From Saprospirales bacterium (GTDB lineage Bacteria; Bacteroidota; Bacteroidia; Chitinophagales; Saprospiraceae): a DNA stretch of 64,000 bases. The position numbers and the translations under genes are program-made. The stretch covers positions 124,001 through 188,000 of the forward strand of contig JADJYG010000028.1 in the NCBI GenBank assembly GCA_016719895.1. The letters are read 5' to 3'. Within the stretch, counting starts at the first letter, position 1. Each line of letters opens with the position of its first letter. Positions 59,505 to 64,000 of the stretch are shown here, piece after piece. A model generated the notes under the pieces. That model ran no database searches. It was given only the letters and a program-made list of their open reading frames with translations, and was not told where the DNA came from.

Positions 59505-61469
59505 ATGAACACCTTCTTTCGCTGTAGCTGCTTCATCGGGCTGGTAGCCCTGCTTTTGCCCTGTCGCGCAAGCGGCCAGGTTATCCCCGACGCCGATTCC
59601 CTGCTCCAACGCCTGCCGCATTTGCAGGGCGCTGCAAAGGTCGGCGCGCTGCTCGACCTTTGCGTAGCGAATTTGGGGAAAGACAAGGAAAAAACGGTGG
59701 GATTCGCCCGGCAAGCGCTTGAAACGGCGGAACGCCTGAAAAACGACTCTCTCACCGTTCGTTCCCTCAATTACCTCGGTATCGCCTACCTGAACCACGG
59801 CGAAAGTCAGGCCGCTATCCAGACCGCCCGGCGCGCCGTGGATTTGGCCCGCCGGGCCGGCAACAACCGCCAGTTGTTGGATGCCATGTCGAACCTGGCC
59901 AGTGCCTATATCCGGAGTTACCGGAACGACAAGGCGCTGGAAACGGCACAGGAGGGGCTGACCCTTGCCGAACAGGTGCAAGACCTCAAGTCGATGGTCA
60001 ATTTTATGGAAGTGATTGCTGAAATTCAAAAAGACCTGAAACAATGGGAGGCTGCCGAACGCACCTATAAAAGGGAGATGGGACTGGTGGAGCGCCTCGG
60101 CAGGCCTTTCGAAAAAGCCCGGGCATACAATAACATGGGACTGTTGTATGTCCTGTGGTCAAAAAACGCCGAAGCGGCCGGCTTGTTTGAAAAGGCGCGC
60201 GAACAGTTCCGGATTCTGGGCTACCCGTCGGGGGAAGCGGTTGCGCTGCTCAACCTGGCCGACGCCCTGCTGAGCGCCGGCAACTATACTGGCGCAAGAG
60301 CCGCCTACTCTGATGTACTCGAACGAAACCGGGCCATTCAGGATCCCGAAATGCAGGCCCTTGCCACGGCCGGCTTGGGCGCCGCGATACTCTCTGCCGG
60401 CAACCCCGAAGGGGCGGCCCCGCACTTGCGCGCTGCGGAAAAAGTAGCGCAGGAAAACGGCATCATCGAGGCATTGCGCGAGGTGTACCACTATATGGAA
60501 AACCTCAGCGTGGCGAAAGGTGATTATCCGGCGGCTTGGGCGTATAAACGCAAGAGTGAGGTGTTTGCCGATTCGGTAACCGGCCAAAAAACCACGGAGC
60601 GGGTGCAGGAACTACAGGTACAATACGATACGCAAAAAAAAGAAGCCGAAATCGCCCGGCAGCGCACCCAATTGCTCGAACAACAGGGCGCCTTGTTTCG
60701 CCAGCGCACCTGGATAGCCGGCCTGCTGGCCGGTGCCGTCGCGCTCGCCGCCCTGGGCTGGCTGTTTCACAACCGATACCGCCTGCGGCAAAAAGCCCTG
60801 CTAGATGCCGCCGTTATCCGCGAGCAGCAGCTGGGCCTGAATGCCGTACTCGAAGCCCAGGAAGCCGAACGCCGCCGCATCGCCAAAGACCTGCACGATG
60901 GGATCGCCCAGGAACTCGTGGCGCTTAAACTGGGTTTCAACGCCCTGCAAAATAAGATCGGCGCTACCGCTCCTGCCGAAGCCGGCCGCCTGGGCGAGCT
61001 TGCCGGCCAACTCGACGCCTCCTGCACGGAATTGCGCAACATAGCCCACGTCATGCTTCCGCCTGCCCTCGAACGCCACGGCCTTGGGCCAGGCCTCGAA
61101 CTGCTGCTGCGCCGTACGGCCGAACAGGCCGGTTTCCGGGCTGAATTCGACCAGGGCGATCTGCCGGCCCGCCTCCCCGAAAAAATGGAAACCGGCCTGT
61201 ACCGGATCGCCCAGGAGCTGCTTAACAACATTGCCAAACACGCCCAGGCCAGCCATATCGTACTTCAATTGTATACCGCTGGCAATAACCTGATACTGCG
61301 ACTGGAAGACGACGGAGTCGGATTCGACTTCGAAGCGGCTAAAAAGAAAGGTTCTATGGGTCTCCTCAATATCCTGAGCCGGGCCGGCGCCCTCGGCGGC
61401 GTCTTTTATACCGAACCCCGCACTCCAAAGGGAACCCTGGCCACCATACGCGTACCTCTGATTGTTTGA
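59505..61469 (+). CDS. TPR-containing sensor histidine kinase (HisKA_3/NarL type)
   Basis: A 654-residue kinase with an export signal (MNTFFRCSCFIGLVALLLPC). A periplasmic region of about 350 residues is built of TPR repeats (LNYLGIAYLNHGESQAAIQT, YNNMGLLYVLWSKNAEAAG). A coiled coil and a single membrane helix (RTWIAGLLAGAVALAALGWL) lead to a cytoplasmic HisKA_3 domain with the phospho-accepting His in IAKDLHDGIAQELVALKLG (near residue 463). The HATPase follows, with RIAQELLNNIAKHAQA, LEDDGVGFDFEAAKK and GSMGLLNILSRAG. This is the architecture common in Bacteroidota TPR kinases. The partner regulator is the next gene, with one base between the stop and its ATG. Confidence 0.93.
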   Translation: MNTFFRCSCFIGLVALLLPCRASGQVIPDADSLLQRLPHLQGAAKVGALLDLCVANLGKDKEKTVGFARQALETAERLKNDSLTVRSLNYLGIAYLNHGESQAAIQTARRAVDLARRAGNNRQLLDAMSNLASAYIRSYRNDKALETAQEGLTLAEQVQDLKSMVNFMEVIAEIQKDLKQWEAAERTYKREMGLVERLGRPFEKARAYNNMGLLYVLWSKNAEAAGLFEKAREQFRILGYPSGEAVALLNLADALLSAGNYTGARAAYSDVLERNRAIQDPEMQALATAGLGAAILSAGNPEGAAPHLRAAEKVAQENGIIEALREVYHYMENLSVAKGDYPAAWAYKRKSEVFADSVTGQKTTERVQELQVQYDTQKKEAEIARQRTQLLEQQGALFRQRTWIAGLLAGAVALAALGWLFHNRYRLRQKALLDAAVIREQQLGLNAVLEAQEAERRRIAKDLHDGIAQELVALKLGFNALQNKIGATAPAEAGRLGELAGQLDASCTELRNIAHVMLPPALERHGLGPGLELLLRRTAEQAGFRAEFDQGDLPARLPEKMETGLYRIAQELLNNIAKHAQASHIVLQLYTAGNNLILRLEDDGVGFDFEAAKKKGSMGLLNILSRAGALGGVFYTEPRTPKGTLATIRVPLIV

Positions 61470-61470
61470 T

Positions 61471-62109
61471 ATGGAACAAAAAATTTCCGTTTTGCTCGCC
61501 GACGATCACCAACTGGTGCGCAAAGGCTTCCGTGCCCTGCTGGAGGAGCTGGATTTTGTAGCGGTGGCCGGCGAGGCCGCCAATGGCCAGGAAGTCATCA
61601 GCCTGCTGCGCCGGGGCGTCCGGCCCGACATTGCCCTGCTCGATTATGAAATGCCGGCGCTGAACGGGCTGGAAACGCTGGACCAGATCAAACGCGACTA
61701 TTTCGGTATAAAAGTCATTCTGCTCACTATGCTCAACAGCCGCGACCTGATCCAGAGCGCGCTGGAAAAAGGCGTCAACGGGTTTCTGTTTAAAAACGCC
61801 TCGATCGACGAACTCAGCGAAGCCATCCGCCGGGTGGCCCGCGGCGAAACCTATTTCGCCAGCGACGTCACACTCACCCTGCTCAAACCCTCCCAACACC
61901 CCGACCACAGCCTGCTGCACCTGCTCACCGAGCGGGAGGTCGAAGTGCTCCGGCTCGTTGCCCAGGGGCTCTCCAGCACCGAAATCGGCGCCCAGCTCTT
62001 CATCAGCCCCCGCACCGTGGATACCCACCGCAACAACCTCATTCAAAAACTCGGTGTGAACGGGATTGCGGGCCTGGTGCAGTTTGCGATCCGGAACAAG
62101 CTGGTGTAA
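61471..62109 (+). CDS. NarL/LuxR-family response regulator
   Basis: A 212-residue regulator starting at ATG 61471, one base after the kinase stop. The receiver domain has the acidic pair LLADDHQLVR and the phospho-Asp at residue 58 in IALLDYEMPAL; Thr and Lys switch residues follow (LLTMLNSRD, GFLFKNAS). The C-terminal domain is a LuxR helix-turn-helix: LTEREVEVLRLVAQGLSSTE, FISPRTVDTHRNNLIQKLG. Phosphorylation by the upstream TPR kinase should switch DNA binding. The target genes cannot be predicted from the window. It converges with the outer membrane protein gene, 7 bases away. Confidence 0.96.
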   Translation: MEQKISVLLADDHQLVRKGFRALLEELDFVAVAGEAANGQEVISLLRRGVRPDIALLDYEMPALNGLETLDQIKRDYFGIKVILLTMLNSRDLIQSALEKGVNGFLFKNASIDELSEAIRRVARGETYFASDVTLTLLKPSQHPDHSLLHLLTEREVEVLRLVAQGLSSTEIGAQLFISPRTVDTHRNNLIQKLGVNGIAGLVQFAIRNKLV

Positions 62110-62116
62110 TGCCCCA

Positions 62117-64000
62117 TCACCACCCCGGCACAATATTCAAGCCCCAATAAAACCGCCGCGCGTCTTTTTTCACCGACAGGGGCATCGCATAAAATGGCTC
62201 CAGGATAAGCATACCGAACAAATTGAAGCGCATGGAAGCCCCCACGCTGAATACCGGCTGGTGCTTGACGCCGGTAAAAGGCGACGGTTTTCCAAAATCA
62301 CTGGTTTCATAAAACGCCACACCGCCGTCGAAAAACAAGTTCAGGTCGGCCGGCAAGGGGAAGTTGACCAGGCCCAGAGGCTTGGGACCAAACAATGGCA
62401 ACCGGATCTCGGCATTGAACACCCCGATCTTGCTGCCCACCATTTTGTTGAACAACTCCGGGTCCTCGGTGTACAGATCGTTGGAGCCATACCCACGGAT
62501 AAACCAGGAATTGCTCAGGAAGAACGGAGAGATTTCTTCGGAGTTGCCGCCAAACCGGCCGTAGCCCAGCGCCCTGACGGCAAAGGTGACCGGCCGCAAG
62601 CGGAAATACCGCCGCCCGTCGAGCAACAGGGTGGTGAAATTATACCCGCCAAAATACTGCTCCAGCCCGATGCGGTAGCGCCAGCCCTGCATGGGCGCAT
62701 TGAAGCCGGGAAAAGAATTGTCGCCCACGTAAGCGATATTAACGTTGCTCAGGCTCAGGCTTTGCCCGCCAGGCACTTTATTCCGGTCGCTGCCGACGAA
62801 AAAACCGAAGTCGTCGTAATACGTGGAATATTCGGTGATCCGGGTGCTGTAGTATTCGAATGCCGCGCCGACCTCCACGCGCCGGGTGACGGAGAAGGGA
62901 TAAAATACAAACGCATTGATGCGCTCCTGAAACAGCCGCTCCACACCGAGCACCTCTTCGAGGAAGGTATCCACCACACCCGGGGCGATCTCCAGCGGTG
63001 TTTGGCGAAAACCGTAGTAGGCCAGCGAGCGATACGGAATGTGCGAAAAGGAAGCGCCCCAGCCGATGCGTTTTTTGTTGTTGATGTACGAGAACACACC
63101 GGCGGCATCGGCTATTTCGCCGTTCAGGGCCAGACCGGTGTACAGCCGGTTGTTGCCCAGGATATCTTCAAACAACATGTCTACGCCGCCGGCCAGCCCT
63201 ACCGCAGCGCCAAAACCGGTATTCCCCGTGGCCACGCCGGCGCCGGCTCCTCCGCTTAGATAAGACAGGGAAAAGTGGGGCTTGTACTGAACGCCCTTGA
63301 CCGTGGTGGAGGCCGCTACCTCAGCCACCGCATTATCCATCAACCGCAGGTTGGTATTCACGATATCCCGTTGCCGCGGATTGAAGGGCGGCAGGCTTGC
63401 CGGTACCAGGTCGACAGCCGATGCATCCACTTCTTTCAATTCAAAATCAGCAGCCTTCGTCTGATAAATCTCGTATTGGCCGTTCGTATAATAGGTGTAC
63501 AGGATCCGGTCGCGGTCGCCCGAAACGGCAATAGCCGGGGCATAGGGCGTGAAGCCGCTGATACCGGTTTCCAGTTCAGTGGCCTGGTATACTTTTGTGG
63601 CGGCCCGGTCGTAGAAATACAGGTTGCGGAAGCCGTCGCGGTTGCTCAGGAAATACAGGTTCCCATTTTTGTCGAATTGGGGATTCATGTTGTCGGCCGA
63701 AGGGAAGAGGTCGATCTGTTCGACTTCGCCGCTGGCCATGTCCATGATCGCCAGGTTCATATTCCAGACGCCATTGGAGCGCCCGCGTTGTCGGCTGATC
63801 TGGTCGGTGGAGAAGGCGAGGAAGCGTCCGTCGGCGCTCCAGGCGGGCAGGATTTCCGAATGCCGGTCGTTGGTCAGCCGGCGTACTTTTTTCGACTTCA
63901 GGTCGTAGGCGTACAGGTCTGTCTGGCCTTTCACCAGGCCGCTGACCACGATGGTTTTGCCGTCGGGGCTCCAGGCCGGGTTGTTGAATTCCGGCACTCC
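62117..64000 (-). CDS. PD40 propeller/Omp85-like outer membrane protein, N-terminus beyond window
   Basis: The frame is open through base 64000, so at least 627 residues are visible and the start lies outside the window. The N-terminal part seen is a TolB-like PD40 propeller (NPAWSPDGKTIVVSG, LPAWSADGRFLAF, NPQFDKNGNLYFLSN). The C-terminal part is a beta-barrel of the bacterial surface antigen (Omp85/BamA) type, with FFLSNSWFIRGYGSNDLY, the characteristic Arg-Gly-Tyr-Gly loop motif, and a C-terminal aromatic (PGW). Proteins of this order are common in Bacteroidota; their cargo is unknown. Family call firm, role inferred. Confidence 0.88.
   Translation of the reverse strand, partial: GVPEFNNPAWSPDGKTIVVSGLVKGQTDLYAYDLKSKKVRRLTNDRHSEILPAWSADGRFLAFSTDQISRQRGRSNGVWNMNLAIMDMASGEVEQIDLFPSADNMNPQFDKNGNLYFLSNRDGFRNLYFYDRAATKVYQATELETGISGFTPYAPAIAVSGDRDRILYTYYTNGQYEIYQTKAADFELKEVDASAVDLVPASLPPFNPRQRDIVNTNLRLMDNAVAEVAASTTVKGVQYKPHFSLSYLSGGAGAGVATGNTGFGAAVGLAGGVDMLFEDILGNNRLYTGLALNGEIADAAGVFSYINNKKRIGWGASFSHIPYRSLAYYGFRQTPLEIAPGVVDTFLEEVLGVERLFQERINAFVFYPFSVTRRVEVGAAFEYYSTRITEYSTYYDDFGFFVGSDRNKVPGGQSLSLSNVNIAYVGDNSFPGFNAPMQGWRYRIGLEQYFGGYNFTTLLLDGRRYFRLRPVTFAVRALGYGRFGGNSEEISPFFLSNSWFIRGYGSNDLYTEDPELFNKMVGSKIGVFNAEIRLPLFGPKPLGLVNFPLPADLNLFFDGGVAFYETSDFGKPSPFTGVKHQPVFSVGASMRFNLFGMLILEPFYAMPLSVKKDARRFYWGLNIVPGW

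Overview
The window looks like chromosomal DNA from a GC-rich Bacteroidota, most probably of the Saprospiria type. Four signs support this. Many secreted proteins end in type IX secretion sorting domains, both type A and the gliding-associated type B. Several promoters fit the Bacteroidota pattern TTTG-N20-TAnnTTTG. Most genes lack Shine-Dalgarno sequences. There are many large beta-propeller, TPR, WG-repeat and STAND proteins. No transposase, integrase, phage module, rRNA or CRISPR array was seen. The assignment to Saprospiria is an inference from style and content.

Layout. 1-9155: M4 metallopeptidase (cut by the window edge), secreted GH13 glycosidase, two unknown genes that appear coupled, a type IX cargo protein and a VWA/DUF3520 protein. 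9156-14015: a long non-coding stretch, two lipocalin-like lipoproteins, two GT2 glycosyltransferases and an HD-DUF5706 (PycTM) membrane protein. 14016-21606: a gene remnant, a frameshifted PBP1A, a 1241-residue TraB/GumN protein and a CoA-type Nudix hydrolase. 21607-22184: an AT-rich island with a complete small-RNA unit (promoter, tRNA-like RNA with an oversized variable arm, terminator). 22185-32438: a run of co-directional genes from one good promoter, made of two type IX proteins, a repeat-rich surface protein with a frameshift, a SIR2-TIR fusion, and an overlapping nSTAND1-WD40 gene. 32463-36705: fused aspartate kinase/homoserine dehydrogenase carrying a MITE-like insert, a WG-repeat protein and a DinB-like protein. 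36746-47041: a 1587-residue WD40/TPR protein, gpsA, a PhoD phosphatase, two paralogous small secreted proteins and an FAD dehydrogenase. 47140-56487: BNR/sortilin-like, thioredoxin-like and short type IX proteins, a prolyl-aminopeptidase-like hydrolase, a carotenoid-type FAD oxidoreductase, an MBL-fold hydrolase and a SnoaL protein. 56559-64000: an NTF2-like protein, a second STAND-type ATPase divergent from a TPR histidine kinase/NarL regulator pair, and a PD40/Omp85-like outer membrane protein cut by the window edge.

The best candidate for an undescribed system is the SIR2-TIR plus nSTAND1-WD40 pair (27176-32438). It looks like a two-gene conflict or signalling cassette in which the STAND ATPase senses and the SIR2-TIR protein acts. 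The SIR2 half lacks the usual catalytic Asn and His, which would leave the TIR domain as the likelier effector. The pair lies downstream of surface-protein genes and about 5 kb from the tRNA-like RNA, the second most unusual object here. Two genes (PBP1A and the repeat protein) are broken by one missing base in homopolymers. Sequencing or assembly error is a live alternative to true mutation for both.
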